This document shows positions 12,851 through 21,869 of a DNA stretch of 64,000 bases, piece after piece. The first letter of the stretch is position 1; every line of letters begins with the position of its first letter. This stretch comes from Paracoccus spongiarum (GTDB lineage Bacteria > Pseudomonadota > Alphaproteobacteria > Rhodobacterales > Rhodobacteraceae): contig NZ_JAVAMQ010000012.1 in assembly GCF_030732095.1 (NCBI RefSeq), forward strand, positions 38,772-102,771, in the 5' to 3' direction. The notes beneath the pieces were generated by a model. It searched no databases and was not told where the DNA came from. It saw nothing but the letters and a program-made list of their open reading frames with translations. Position numbers and translations under genes: made by a program.

Positions 12851-13990
12851 TCAGCCGATCAGCCGCGAGCCGCCGCCATAGACTTCCTGGTAATGCCGTT
12901 CCAGCCGCATCAGGGCGAGGCGCAGGACGATCTTGCCCGACCGTGCCGACCAGCCCAGGCGCCGCTCGGTCGTCTCGATGCCCTCCAGAAAGCAGCAGAC
13001 CCGCAGCACGATGTCGCCCATCCCCGGGCCCAGGTCGCGCAGCGCCACGGCCACGCGGTCGCGCGCCGTTTCCGAGCCGCCGCGATAGCCGCCGCCCTGC
13101 CGGCTGACATCGATGCCCGCCGTCATGAACCCGTCCCAGTTCTGGGTGACGCGCGGCCCCATCTGCGCCAGTTCGAAATCCTCGCGCAGCCGTTCGCCCG
13201 CTGCGACCATGCCCTGCGTCAGGAACGGCTGGCCGTTCGCGTCGCGCCGCCGCGCCAGGATCAGCAGCGGGCTTTCGGCGATGTTGACGCGCGCGGTGCG
13301 GCGCTGCCCGTCCTCGGGATCCTCGATGCTGCGATCCTGCCAGACGCGATGCCGCGCGGCGTGATCGAAGGCCGCGGCGGCCTCGGCCATCCCCGTCTCG
13401 GGCGATCCGGTCACCGGCTCGGCATCGCTGAAATCGCCGGGACCGGGCACAGCGCCGGACTGGCGCATCGCGCCCAGCATCTCGCGCAGTGCGTCGCGTC
13501 CGGCGCTGGCAATCGTATAGCGTTGCAGCCGCCCGCCCCGCCCGACCTGCACCACCCAGCCCCGCAGCGCCATCGTCTCGGCCAGGCTGCGGTCCAGCAC
13601 CGCGGTGCGGATGTCGTCGCGGCTGACGATCGCCTTGTCCATGCCCTCGGCCGTGGCCAGGACCGCGCCCGGCTCGGCCAGGCGCCGCAGCACGCGCAGC
13701 GCGGCGCGATCCTGTTCGTCGGGCGCAGGCCGGGCGCGCGCCGACAGCGCCCCGTCGATCAGCGGATCGTCGCGCCGCGCCTCGAAACGGCGGATGCGGC
13801 GCAGGATGGTCGAGGCGTGGCAGCCGGCCTCGCGCGCCAGAGCACGGATCGTCTCGCCATCCTCGACATGGCGCAGATAAAGCCGCGCATCATCGGGAAG
13901 ATCGCCGCGCGTCGGGCCGTGGCAGGCGGCGTGTGAACGGTAATCCGCGCCTTTCGCCCCGATTGCGAAATCACCGGTCAGTATGGTCAT
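12851..13990 (-). CDS. DUF6456 domain protein with N-terminal helix-turn-helix
   Basis: A 379-residue cytoplasmic protein. An HTH-like segment at about 40-80 (ALAREAGCHASTILRRIRRFE) is followed by a linker region and the C-terminal DUF6456 block (AAGERLREDFELAQMGPRVTQNWDGF to LRLALMRLERHY). Family members are common in Rhodobacterales and are probably DNA-binding, but no target is known to me. The start ATG at 13990 has GGGA upstream. It is divergent from the DUF6477 gene across a 217-base gap, a pairing I associate with this order. Confidence 0.8.
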   Translation of the reverse strand: MTILTGDFAIGAKGADYRSHAACHGPTRGDLPDDARLYLRHVEDGETIRALAREAGCHASTILRRIRRFEARRDDPLIDGALSARARPAPDEQDRAALRVLRRLAEPGAVLATAEGMDKAIVSRDDIRTAVLDRSLAETMALRGWVVQVGRGGRLQRYTIASAGRDALREMLGAMRQSGAVPGPGDFSDAEPVTGSPETGMAEAAAAFDHAARHRVWQDRSIEDPEDGQRRTARVNIAESPLLILARRRDANGQPFLTQGMVAAGERLREDFELAQMGPRVTQNWDGFMTAGIDVSRQGGGYRGGSETARDRVAVALRDLGPGMGDIVLRVCCFLEGIETTERRLGWSARSGKIVLRLALMRLERHYQEVYGGGSRLIG

Positions 13991-14207
13991 GTCAGGTCCC
14001 TTGTCATCCTCGGGCAGCCTGGCAGACGACCACCCTGGGTTGTGTTGCGCCCTGTGAAAAACAGGCTGATTTCTGCACATAGCCGCAACATTCACTAACA
14101 AACCCTAAAGATGCGTAGTGTCAGCGCGCGCTGCTGTCAGGGTCTTGGCAACGCACGTTAAGGTTGTGTGAAGCTGCGCAAATCGACTGCCAGAAGGATC
14201 AACTGCC

Positions 14208-14624
14208 ATGACCGCGATGCCGAATGTGATTGCCTTCCGCCCCCGCCCCGTCCGCTCGGGTCTGCGCCGTCCGGCCGTGCTGATCCGCGCCGCGCGGGAA
14301 GGCCAGGCCGGCTGGAGGCGCGACCGCGACCTGCCCCGCCTGCTGCACAGCGACCGGTGCCCGGCCCCGGGCGCCGCCCTGCCCCGCCTGCGTGCGGAAG
14401 AGGCGATGCTGAACGACGCCCGGACCGAGCGCGCCGCCGATTACGACATGCGCCGCCATGTGCTGCTGATGATCGCGATCCTGGCCGAGATGCGCGCCGC
14501 CGTCGCCGCCGCGCCGCAGCCGGTGCCCGAGGCCGGCGCGGTGGCAGGCGCGGCCGAACGGATCGCCCGCGCCGCGGGATCGGCGCTCAGCGGCCTCGGA
14601 ACAGCGATCCCAGCACACCCCTGA
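14208..14624 (+). CDS. DUF6477 family protein
   Basis: A 138-residue basic protein. Its core (LRRPAVLIRAAREGQAGWRRDRDLPRLL then LRAEEAMLNDARTERAADYDMRRHVLLMIAILAEMR) matches the DUF6477 pattern of Rhodobacterales small proteins. No signal or membrane segment. The function is unknown. Its last 38 bases overlap the convergent end of the HerA-like gene. Divergence from the DUF6456 gene suggests the two share a regulatory region. Confidence 0.75.
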   Translation: MTAMPNVIAFRPRPVRSGLRRPAVLIRAAREGQAGWRRDRDLPRLLHSDRCPAPGAALPRLRAEEAMLNDARTERAADYDMRRHVLLMIAILAEMRAAVAAAPQPVPEAGAVAGAAERIARAAGSALSGLGTAIPAHP

Positions 14625-16167
14625 CCAGCGCCTGGCCCGAGCGGGTGCCCAACTGCCGCGCGAGGCTTTTGCCGAAGGTCTCGGCGATGCTGTCGCCACG
14701 CGATGACCCGCCGCCGCTGCGCCGAGGCGTTGCGGCCTCGCGGGGCGGCTGATAGCGGCGCGCATTGCGATATTCCTCGCGGCCCAGATCGAACAGCCCG
14801 TCATCGGCCTTGGCCCTGGCCTCTGCCTCGGCGCTGGCCCGCGCGGCTTCCTCGGCCCGCTTCGCCAGGATCTCCTGCGCCGAGTCGCGTTCAAGGCGGG
14901 CGCCGTATTTCAGCCCCATCGGCGAGGCGTTCATCGTCTCGGCCCGTTCGGCGGCGCTGACCGGCCCCATCCGGCTGAAGGGCGGCCGGATCAGGGTACG
15001 CTGCGCGATGCCCGGCACCCCCTTCGCCTCCAGCAGCGATGTCACCGCCTCGCCGGTGCCGACGGACTGGATCGCCTCGGCAATGTCGAAGTCGGGGTTC
15101 GGGCGATAATTCTGCGCGGCCAGCCGCAGCGCCTTCTGGTCCTTGGCCGTGAACGCGCGCAGCGCGTGTTGGGCGCGGTTGCCCAGCTGGCCCAGCACGT
15201 CCTCGGGGATGTCGGCGGGGTTCTGGCTGATGAACCAGACGCTGACCCCCTTCGAGCGGATCAGCCGGGCGACCTGCTCGACCTTGTCCACCAGCGCCTT
15301 GGGCGCGTCGGCGAACAGCAGGTGCGATTCGTCGAAGAAGAAGGCGATCCGCGGCCGGTCGGGATCGCCGACCTCGGGCAGCTGCTCGAACAGTTCCGAC
15401 AGAAGCCACAGCAGAAAGGTGGCGTAAAGCCGCGGCGATTGCATCAGCCGGTCCGCAGCAAGGATGTTGATCACCCCCTTGCCCGAGGCATCCTGCCGCA
15501 GGATGTCCGACAGCTGCAACGCGGGTTCACCGAAGAGGTTCTGGCCGCCCTGGTTTTCCAGCACCAGCAGGGCGCGCTGGATCGCCCCGACGCTGGCGGT
15601 GCTGACATTGCCGTATTCCAGCGACAGCTGGGTGGCGCTCTGGCCGACCCAGACCAGCATCGCCTGAAGATCCTTCAGGTCCAGCAGCGCAAGGCCCTGT
15701 TCGTCGGCTACCCGGAAGGCGATGTTCATCACGCCTTCCTGCACATCGGTCAGCCCCAGCAGCCGCGACAGCAGCAGCGGCCCCATCTCGGCGGGAGTTG
15801 TTCTGACCGGGTGGCCCTGTTCGCCCCAGACATCCCAGAATGTGACAGGGAACCCCTGATAGTCCAGGTCGATGCCGATCTGCCGCGCGCGGGTCAGAAA
15901 CGCCTCGTGCGGCTTTGCCTCGGCAGAGCCGGGTCGCGACAGCCCTGCCAGATCCCCCTTCACATCCGAAAGGAACACCGGCACTCCGGCCATCGACAGC
16001 CCCTCGGCCAGCGTCTGCAGGGTGACGGTCTTGCCGGTGCCGGTCGCCCCGGCGATCATCCCGTGCCGATTGGCGTATTTCAGCAGCAGGGTCTGGGCGG
16101 CCGCATGATCCGGCCCGCCGCCGCCCACGAAGATGGTTCCCGCCTGCTGATCCAGCACTTCCGCCAT
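14587..16167 (-). CDS. HerA-like ATPase, DUF853 family
   Basis: A 526-residue P-loop ATPase of the HerA/FtsK superfamily. Walker A is GATGTGKT at about 40-47 and Walker B is the IAFFFDESHLLF segment in the middle. The C-terminal third is a charged Ala-rich region ending in an Arg/Gly-rich tail (LGSLFRGR). DUF853 proteins resemble DNA-translocating hexamers, but their biological role is not settled. GGAGG lies 7 bases upstream of the ATG at 16167. No NurA-like nuclease is adjacent. Confidence 0.9.
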   Translation of the reverse strand: MAEVLDQQAGTIFVGGGGPDHAAAQTLLLKYANRHGMIAGATGTGKTVTLQTLAEGLSMAGVPVFLSDVKGDLAGLSRPGSAEAKPHEAFLTRARQIGIDLDYQGFPVTFWDVWGEQGHPVRTTPAEMGPLLLSRLLGLTDVQEGVMNIAFRVADEQGLALLDLKDLQAMLVWVGQSATQLSLEYGNVSTASVGAIQRALLVLENQGGQNLFGEPALQLSDILRQDASGKGVINILAADRLMQSPRLYATFLLWLLSELFEQLPEVGDPDRPRIAFFFDESHLLFADAPKALVDKVEQVARLIRSKGVSVWFISQNPADIPEDVLGQLGNRAQHALRAFTAKDQKALRLAAQNYRPNPDFDIAEAIQSVGTGEAVTSLLEAKGVPGIAQRTLIRPPFSRMGPVSAAERAETMNASPMGLKYGARLERDSAQEILAKRAEEAARASAEAEARAKADDGLFDLGREEYRNARRYQPPREAATPRRSGGGSSRGDSIAETFGKSLARQLGTRSGQALVRGVLGSLFRGR

Positions 16168-16254
16168 TCCACCGCCTCCGCCTGCCGAATTTGACCGCAG
16201 GCCCCGGGCCCGCACGCTTGGACAATACAAAGTTAAGGAATTTGTGCCAGTATG

Positions 16255-16334
16255 GGAATCGTCCGGGGTCATTGCCGTGGACCCGGACCTTCCTCCCTGT
16301 TGGACTGCCGCGCCTTCGGGCGCGGCCTTTTTTT
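16255..16334 (+). ncRNA. Candidate small RNA with exposed anti-Shine-Dalgarno stretch
   Basis: A 7-bp hairpin (16261-16267 with 16282-16288) is followed by the unpaired CTTCCTCCCTGTTGG and then a perfect Rho-independent terminator. No gene on this strand lies upstream within 1.6 kb, so the terminator implies an independent short transcript. CCTCCC is complementary to Shine-Dalgarno GGGAGG, the layout of CcsR/cuckoo-type regulatory RNAs in Rhodobacter. I could not identify a clean promoter, so the 5' end is approximate. Confidence 0.45.
16307..16334 (+). terminator. Rho-independent terminator of the candidate small RNA
   Basis: GCCGCGCC-TTCG-GGCGCGGC forms a perfect 8-bp stem with a UUCG tetraloop, directly followed by a run of seven T. 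This is the strongest classical terminator in the window. From here to 16702 I see only a second, imperfect hairpin (about 16440-16468, arms ATGGGCCGTGG and CCGCGGCCCAT) and no gene. Confidence 0.85.
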
Positions 16335-16702
16335 GTGATGAAACCTGTCTGATTGGACTGTTGACGGATCACGGCGGCGCGACTAGCGTGCAGCCAATGA
16401 TGACCGGCCAGTCCGGCAGGGAGTAAACGCCCTTGGCGTTATGGGCCGTGGATCAAACCGCGGCCCATTTGCATGTCCGGCCCGCACGACATCCGACGGG
16501 CCCTCGTTTCGCATTATCCTACCCCACCGCGCCACCCTGGCAAGTGTGGAACTCCCTACCTGCCGGGCACCGCGATGCTGTTGCGGCGGCGGGCCCTCCG
16601 GACGGTCAAGGCTTGGTGAAGCGGCGCGAGGTGGTTGCGGACTGACAAAGCCCGCAAGACATGCTAGGCGGCCAGAAAGCATCGAGCAAAGGGAAGACTT
16701 AC

Positions 16703-17455
16703 ATGCCGATCAAACCTTCGCAGGCCATGCTGGCCGCGCTGGCGCTGATGGCCGCGCCGGCCTTCGCGCAGGACACCGCGCCCGCCGCCGGAACGCCCTC
16801 CGACAGCGGCGCCGCGACGCCTGCCGAGGCGCCCGCAGCCGCCCCGGCCGCCCCGGCACCGGCCGCCGAGGCCGCCCCCGCGGCCGAGGCGACGCCAGCC
16901 GCCCCCGCCGAAGATGCGGCAGCCCCGCAGGAACCGGCCGCCGAGGCCGCGGCGCCGCAGGAGCCCGCGGTCGGCAGCTATTACGTCAAGTCGACCCAGC
17001 AGGACTGGACGGTGCGCTGCATCAAGTCCGACCAGCCGAAGGATCCGTGCGAGCTGTATCAGCTGATGAAGGATGGCGAGGGCAATTCGGTCGCCGAACT
17101 GACCCTGATCCCGCTGCAGAACGGCAATGTCGCCGCCGGTGCGACGCTGGTTGCGCCGCTTGAGACCGACCTGATCGAGGGGCTGGCCTTCAAGGTCGAC
17201 AGCGGAAAGGTGCAGGCCTATCCCTTCAGCTTCTGCGCGCCGGTCGGCTGCGTGTCGCGGATGGGCTTCACCTCGGCCGAGCTGGCCGCGCTGAAGCGCG
17301 GCAACAAGGCCACCGTGTCGCTGCGGCCCTTCGGCGGCGACCCGAAGAATCCCGTCAGCCTCGATCTGTCGCTGTCGGGCTTCACCGCCGCCTTCGACGA
17401 ACTCGCCAGCTATGCGGCCGCCCAGCCGGACGCCGCGGAACCGGCCAGCGAATGA
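16703..17455 (+). CDS. Invasion-associated locus B (IalB) family protein
   Basis: A 250-residue exported protein. Signal peptide ends near PAFAQ-D (about residue 23). A long Ala/Pro/Glu linker (about 25-95) leads into the IalB domain with WTVRCIK, CELYQLM, FCAPVGC and a final LSGFTAAFD. Cys pairs in the domain probably form disulfides. IalB proteins are periplasmic or outer-membrane associated; the role in environmental Rhodobacterales is unknown. The start ATG follows GGGAAG. It is monocistronic and converges on the ketosynthase gene across a shared terminator. Confidence 0.88.
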   Translation: MPIKPSQAMLAALALMAAPAFAQDTAPAAGTPSDSGAATPAEAPAAAPAAPAPAAEAAPAAEATPAAPAEDAAAPQEPAAEAAAPQEPAVGSYYVKSTQQDWTVRCIKSDQPKDPCELYQLMKDGEGNSVAELTLIPLQNGNVAAGATLVAPLETDLIEGLAFKVDSGKVQAYPFSFCAPVGCVSRMGFTSAELAALKRGNKATVSLRPFGGDPKNPVSLDLSLSGFTAAFDELASYAAAQPDAAEPASE

Positions 17456-17486
17456 TCCGCAGCCCGGACTGATCCGGCAGCACGAT

Positions 17487-17514
17487 GCCGCGCCCCCGAC
17501 CCGGAGGGCGCGGC
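17487..17514. terminator. Bidirectional terminator between IalB and ketosynthase genes
   Basis: A perfect 9-bp stem (GCCGCGCCC/GGGCGCGGC) with a 10-base loop lies between two convergent genes, 31 bases from one stop and 19 from the other. The following base run is weak in T. Confidence 0.55.
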
Positions 17515-17533
17515 GTCCGTTACATCGGCCGCA

Positions 17534-18832
17534 TCAAACGCGGCGCAGCGCGATCACGGCGTTCAGCCCGCCAAAGGCGAAGGCGTTCGACAGCACCACA
17601 TCGACCTGCGCCTCGCGGGCCTCGTTCGGCACCACGTCCAGCGCACATTCGGGATCGGGTTCCTGATAGCCGATCGTGGGCGCAATGACGCCATCGCGCA
17701 GCGCCATGATGCAGGCCAGCAGTTCCACTGCCCCCGTGCCGCCGATCAGATGGCCATGCATCGATTTGGTGGACGAGATCATCAGCCGGTCGGCGTGATG
17801 GCCGAAGGCATGGGCGACGGCGGCACATTCGGTCTTGTCATTCGCGGCCGTGCCGGTGCCGTGGGCGTTGATATAGCCCACCGCCTCGGGGTTCAGCCCG
17901 CCATCGCGCAGCGCGCCGGTGATCGCCCGCTCGGCGCCCTGCGCCGAGGGCATCACGATGTCCTGCGCGTCCGAAGACATGGCGAAGCCCACCACCTCGG
18001 CCAGGATCTCGGCGCCGCGCGCGCGGGCATGGTCGAAATCCTCGAAGACGAACACGCCGGCGCCCTCGCCCTGCACCATGCCGTTGCGGTTGCCGCTGAA
18101 GGGGCGGCAGGCATCCTTCGACATGACGCGCAGCCCTTCCCAGGCCTTGACGCCGCCAAAGCACAGCATCGCCTCGGAGCCGCCGGTCAGCATCACCTGC
18201 GCCGCGCCCGACCGCACCATCTGGAAGGCCAGCCCCATCGCGTGGTTGGAACTGGCGCAGGCGGTGGCCACGGTGAAGGCGGGGCCGCGCAGCCCGAATT
18301 CCATGCTGACATGGCTGGCGGCGGCGTTGTTCATCAGCTTGGGCACGACGAAGGGGTGAACCCGGTTCTTTCCCTCTTCGTAGACGGCGCGGTAATTCTC
18401 GTCCCAGGTGTTCAGCCCGCCCCCGGCGGTGCCCAGCACGACGCCCGCCGACAGGCCCAGCACGCCCTCGAAGCACAGGCCGGACTGCGCCACCGCCTGC
18501 TTGGCGGCCAGCAGGGTGAACTGGGTGAACTTGTCGTAAAGCAGGATCTGCTGGCGGTTGAAATGATCCTCGGCGCGCCAGTCATGGACCTGCGCGCCGA
18601 TCTGGATCGACAACCGGTCCACGTCGCGGAAATCCAGCTGGGTGATCCCGCAGCGCCCCTCGCGAAAGGCCGCCATCGTCGAGGCGACGTCATGGCCAAG
18701 TGCGTTGATCGTGCCGGCGCCGGTGATCGCCACGCGGCGCGGACCATGCCGCGGGGGCGTGACGGAGGCGGCCGCCATGGTCGCATCGGACAGTGCGCGG
18801 GCGGCCTTCTTGCCGGATTTCTTGGGACTCAT
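17534..18832 (-). CDS. Beta-ketoacyl-ACP synthase, FabF type
   Basis: A 432-residue condensing enzyme. Catalytic Cys192 sits in TACASSNHA, His324 in AHGTGT, and Lys356/His361 in STKSMHGH, so it should be active. The N-terminal ~30 residues (SPKKSGKKAARA) are an unusual basic extension. The ATG overlaps the stop of the ACP gene (ATGA). With its own ACP and lpxD next door it looks like a dedicated synthase for lipid A or another special acyl chain rather than housekeeping fabF. Confidence 0.9.
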   Translation of the reverse strand: MSPKKSGKKAARALSDATMAAASVTPPRHGPRRVAITGAGTINALGHDVASTMAAFREGRCGITQLDFRDVDRLSIQIGAQVHDWRAEDHFNRQQILLYDKFTQFTLLAAKQAVAQSGLCFEGVLGLSAGVVLGTAGGGLNTWDENYRAVYEEGKNRVHPFVVPKLMNNAAASHVSMEFGLRGPAFTVATACASSNHAMGLAFQMVRSGAAQVMLTGGSEAMLCFGGVKAWEGLRVMSKDACRPFSGNRNGMVQGEGAGVFVFEDFDHARARGAEILAEVVGFAMSSDAQDIVMPSAQGAERAITGALRDGGLNPEAVGYINAHGTGTAANDKTECAAVAHAFGHHADRLMISSTKSMHGHLIGGTGAVELLACIMALRDGVIAPTIGYQEPDPECALDVVPNEAREAQVDVVLSNAFAFGGLNAVIALRRV

Positions 18833-19095
18833 GCCGCCTTCAGGGACACCAGGCGTTCGACCGCCGCGATGATCGTGCCCATGTTGGTGATGTCGAAGTC
18901 CGATTTCTCGGGCTCGTTCGCGTTGAAGGGGATGGCGATGTCGAATTCCTCTTCCAGCGCGAAGATCGATTCGACCAGGCCGAGGCTGTCGATGCCCAGG
19001 TCCGCGGGGGTTGCATGGTCGTCGATCTGGTCGGGTTCCAGCATCGCCTGTTCGGCGATGATCGCCCGGATGCGTGATCTGATGGTGTCGGTCAT
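18829..19095 (-). CDS. Specialised acyl carrier protein
   Basis: An 88-residue ACP with the phosphopantetheine attachment site GIDSLGLVES (Ser37). It is more divergent than the housekeeping AcpP and longer at its C terminus (TNMGTIIAAVERLVSLKAA). AGGAGG lies just upstream. It is 12 bases downstream of lpxD and overlaps the ketosynthase start, so the three are one operon. AcpXL-like function (carrying the acyl chain for lipid A) is a reasonable inference, not proven. Confidence 0.88.
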   Translation of the reverse strand: MTDTIRSRIRAIIAEQAMLEPDQIDDHATPADLGIDSLGLVESIFALEEEFDIAIPFNANEPEKSDFDITNMGTIIAAVERLVSLKAA

Positions 19096-19107
19096 GTGGC
19101 CTCCTGC

Positions 19108-20211
19108 TCAGCCCTTTTCCAACAGGCGTGTAACAGTTTCCTGAAGCTTGGACAGCTGTTGCGCGAAACGTGGCAGCCGCCGCATCGCCTTCTGGATCTC
19201 CATCTGCGTCTCCATCCTGACGGCTGGGTTGCCAAGGATCACCCGGCCCGACGGGACCCGGCTGAAAATCTTCGTGGCACCGCCGGCGATCACGTCGTCG
19301 CCGATCTCGATATTGTCCGAAACGCCGACCTGCCCGGCCAGCACGACCCGGTCGCCGATCCGCGACGATCCCGCGATGCCGACCAGCCCGCACAGCAGGC
19401 AGTCGCGGCCGACCGTGACATTGTGTCCGACCTGAACGAGGTTGTCTATCTTGGTGCCCGCCCCGATGCGCGTCGCGCGGATGGTGCCGCGATCGACGGT
19501 CGCATTGGCGCCGATCTCGACATCATCGCCGATCTCGACACCGCCAAGCGAATGGATGCGGGTCCAGTGCTGCTGGCGGATCGCCTCGCGTGCGCCCAGG
19601 GTGCGGCGGATCTCCTCGATGCCGGACTCTTCGGGCGTGACGAAGGAAAAGCCGTCGCCGCCGACGGAGGCCCCCGGCTGCAGGATCAGCCGGTCGCCCG
19701 CGCTGACGCCATGGGCAATGCGCGCGCCGGCATGGATCAGCGCCTCGCGGCCCAAGGCGCTGTCGCGGCCGATCGACACATGCGGGCCGATCCGGGCGCC
19801 CGCCCCGATGCGCACCCGCGCACCGATGACGACGAACGGTCCGATCGCGGCGCCCTCGCCGATCACGGCCGAGGGATCGATGATCGCGGTCGGGTGGATA
19901 CCCGGCGCGATGTCGGGGCCGGCATCGAAAGCCCGTGTCAGCCCGGCCATCATCAGCCGGGGGCGCGGCGCGAAGATCGCGGCCTTCAGCCCGTAGGCCT
20001 CGGGGTCCATTCCTTCCGCAAGGATCGCCATGCTGCCGGGTTGCAGCGCCTCGGCATAGCGCGGCGCCATCGCCATGGCGATGATCCCGCCCCCGTCCGA
20101 TGCGGGGCCGGCTGCGGCGGGCTCGGCCGCGCCGGTGACGCACAGCGAGGCATCGCCCCAAAGCCGCGCATCAAGCGCCCGCGCCAATTCGCCGATCGTG
20201 ACAGATTTCAT
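19108..20211 (-). CDS. lpxD: UDP-3-O-acylglucosamine N-acyltransferase LpxD
   Basis: Adds the N-linked 3-hydroxyacyl chain in lipid A synthesis. The 367-residue product has the N-terminal uridine-binding domain and a long left-handed parallel beta helix of hexapeptide repeats (IGPFVVIGARVRIGAGARIG and on), with the catalytic His in the LVQVGHNV segment. The C-terminal helix is VTRLLEKG. It lies apart from the usual bamA-lpxD-fabZ cluster and beside an ACP/ketosynthase pair, so it may be a second LpxD-like enzyme. Confidence 0.88.
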   Translation of the reverse strand: MKSVTIGELARALDARLWGDASLCVTGAAEPAAAGPASDGGGIIAMAMAPRYAEALQPGSMAILAEGMDPEAYGLKAAIFAPRPRLMMAGLTRAFDAGPDIAPGIHPTAIIDPSAVIGEGAAIGPFVVIGARVRIGAGARIGPHVSIGRDSALGREALIHAGARIAHGVSAGDRLILQPGASVGGDGFSFVTPEESGIEEIRRTLGAREAIRQQHWTRIHSLGGVEIGDDVEIGANATVDRGTIRATRIGAGTKIDNLVQVGHNVTVGRDCLLCGLVGIAGSSRIGDRVVLAGQVGVSDNIEIGDDVIAGGATKIFSRVPSGRVILGNPAVRMETQMEIQKAMRRLPRFAQQLSKLQETVTRLLEKG

Positions 20212-20234
20212 CGCACCCTCTTTCGAGAGGCGAT

Positions 20235-21869
20235 TTAATCCTTTCCGCCGCCCAGTTCCAGCCCAACCGCCGCCAGCTGCCGCCACAACGCCGCATCGCG
20301 ACCATAGATGTCGTCATGGAAGCGGATCTGGCCGGTCTCGTCCGGGAAGGCCGTGAAGTAGACCAGATGCACCGGCAGCTTCGGGGTGAGGGCCAGCCAG
20401 GTCTCGCGCCCGCCGGACAGGGCGCGCTGGAACATCGCGCGCGGATCGTCGCTTTGCTGCGACAGGATCTCGGCGGCAAGGTCGAAAGGATCGCCGACCC
20501 GCACGCAGCCATGCGAATAGGCGCGCACACGGTTGCCGAACAGATGCTTGGTCGGCGTGTCGTGCAGGTAGATGTTCCACGGGTTGGGGAAGATGAACTT
20601 CACCAGGCCCAAGGCGTTGTCGTCGCTTGGCTTCTGCTGCATCCGGTAGGGAAAGCTGGCTGCCGTATAGCGCGAGAAGTCGATGCTGGCGCGCGGCACC
20701 ACGCGCCCCCTGCTGTCGATGATGTCGAGATGCGAGACCGCGTTGCGGTTGGCCTTCAGGAGCGGCAGATATTCCTTGACGGTGATCGAGCGCGGCACGT
20801 TCCAGCGCGGGTTGACCACCAGATGCTCCATCTGGTCCGAGAATTCGGGCGTCTGCAGGTCGCCCGCGGTCTTGCCCACGACCACCCGCGTGTCGAAGAC
20901 CTGCTGTCCGCCGTCGAAGATGCGGGCGCGGAATTCGGGGATGTTGACCCAGATGTGGCGGGCCTGAAGATCCTCGCCGCCCATCCAGCGCATCCGTTCC
21001 AGCGCCACCGCGATCATCCGGCTGCGACGGTCGTCCCGCCCGGCCTCGTCGCCGTTCAGCCGACGGATGGTCTGCGGGCCGGCGACGCCATCGGCGGGCA
21101 GCCCGGCGGCGGCCTGGTAGCGGGCCACCGCCTCTGACAGCGCGGCATCATAATCGCCCGGGTCGGCGGCGGGCGCATCGAAGCCGATCGCGGCAAGCCG
21201 CTGGCGCAGGGGCACGACGCCCGCGCCCGCCATGCCGACGCGCCAGAGGGCCTCGGGCGCGCGGGGCAGATGGGCGGGCACGGTCAGGCCGGCATCCCCC
21301 GACAGGGCTTTCTGCAGGGCAAGGTAGGCCGGGTGACGCGGCGCCATGCCGGCCAGATAGGCGGCGGGATCGGCGGCGTCCAGAAAGCCGCGGATCAGAT
21401 CGGCCGCCGGAGGGCGCTGCACCTGCCGGTGGATCTGCGGGGCCACGTCCTGCGGCCGGATCATCCCGCCGGTCATGTCGCGCAGGTAGCGCAGAAGGAC
21501 CCGCGCATGCAGCAGTTCGGCCTCAAGCCCCTGCCCCGCGCGGGCCAGTTCGTCGGGCTGATAGCGAGCTGCGGGAATAGCGTGGCGCGGCGCCTCGGCA
21601 CCGATTCCCCGCAGCGCGGCGCGCAGCGGCTCCGCCTGCGGACCCTGGAAAACCGGTCGCAGCCCGTTGCCGCCATAGAAGGCGGCGAGGTCGGGGCTGT
21701 CCGCGACCGCCTCGGCCAGCAGCATTTCGGCGGCACTGAAATGCAACTGTGGCGCGAGTGCCGCACCCGCAGCACGTCCTGCGGGACCGAATGTCTGGCC
21801 CGTCGCAGACAGCGGGATCACGCTGGCAAGACCCAGGGCGAACAGGGCGAACAAAGAGATGCGGCGCAT
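20235..21869 (-). CDS. L,D-transpeptidase (YcbB/LdtD type)
   Basis: A 544-residue periplasmic cell-wall enzyme that makes 3-3 peptidoglycan cross-links. A signal peptide (MRRISLFALFALGLASVIPLS) precedes a scaffold domain, a peptidoglycan-binding domain (about 260-310, with AGLPADGVAGPQTIRRLN) and the YkuD catalytic domain. The active-site Cys is in YSHGCVRVG. Length and order match the large LdtD class. GAGG lies 5 bases upstream of the ATG at 21869. It ends 23 bases before lpxD, so envelope genes are grouped here. The M15-like peptidase is divergent from it. Confidence 0.92.
   Translation of the reverse strand: MRRISLFALFALGLASVIPLSATGQTFGPAGRAAGAALAPQLHFSAAEMLLAEAVADSPDLAAFYGGNGLRPVFQGPQAEPLRAALRGIGAEAPRHAIPAARYQPDELARAGQGLEAELLHARVLLRYLRDMTGGMIRPQDVAPQIHRQVQRPPAADLIRGFLDAADPAAYLAGMAPRHPAYLALQKALSGDAGLTVPAHLPRAPEALWRVGMAGAGVVPLRQRLAAIGFDAPAADPGDYDAALSEAVARYQAAAGLPADGVAGPQTIRRLNGDEAGRDDRRSRMIAVALERMRWMGGEDLQARHIWVNIPEFRARIFDGGQQVFDTRVVVGKTAGDLQTPEFSDQMEHLVVNPRWNVPRSITVKEYLPLLKANRNAVSHLDIIDSRGRVVPRASIDFSRYTAASFPYRMQQKPSDDNALGLVKFIFPNPWNIYLHDTPTKHLFGNRVRAYSHGCVRVGDPFDLAAEILSQQSDDPRAMFQRALSGGRETWLALTPKLPVHLVYFTAFPDETGQIRFHDDIYGRDAALWRQLAAVGLELGGGKD

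Noticed and set aside
16244..16426. A 60-codon frame over the candidate small RNA
   Set aside because: It runs through a strong terminator hairpin and T-run, so it would not be transcribed as a full message.
17534..19393. Longer ketosynthase reading frame starting at 19393
   Set aside because: The upstream part overlaps the ACP and lpxD genes; the ATG at 18832 overlapping the ACP stop is the natural start.
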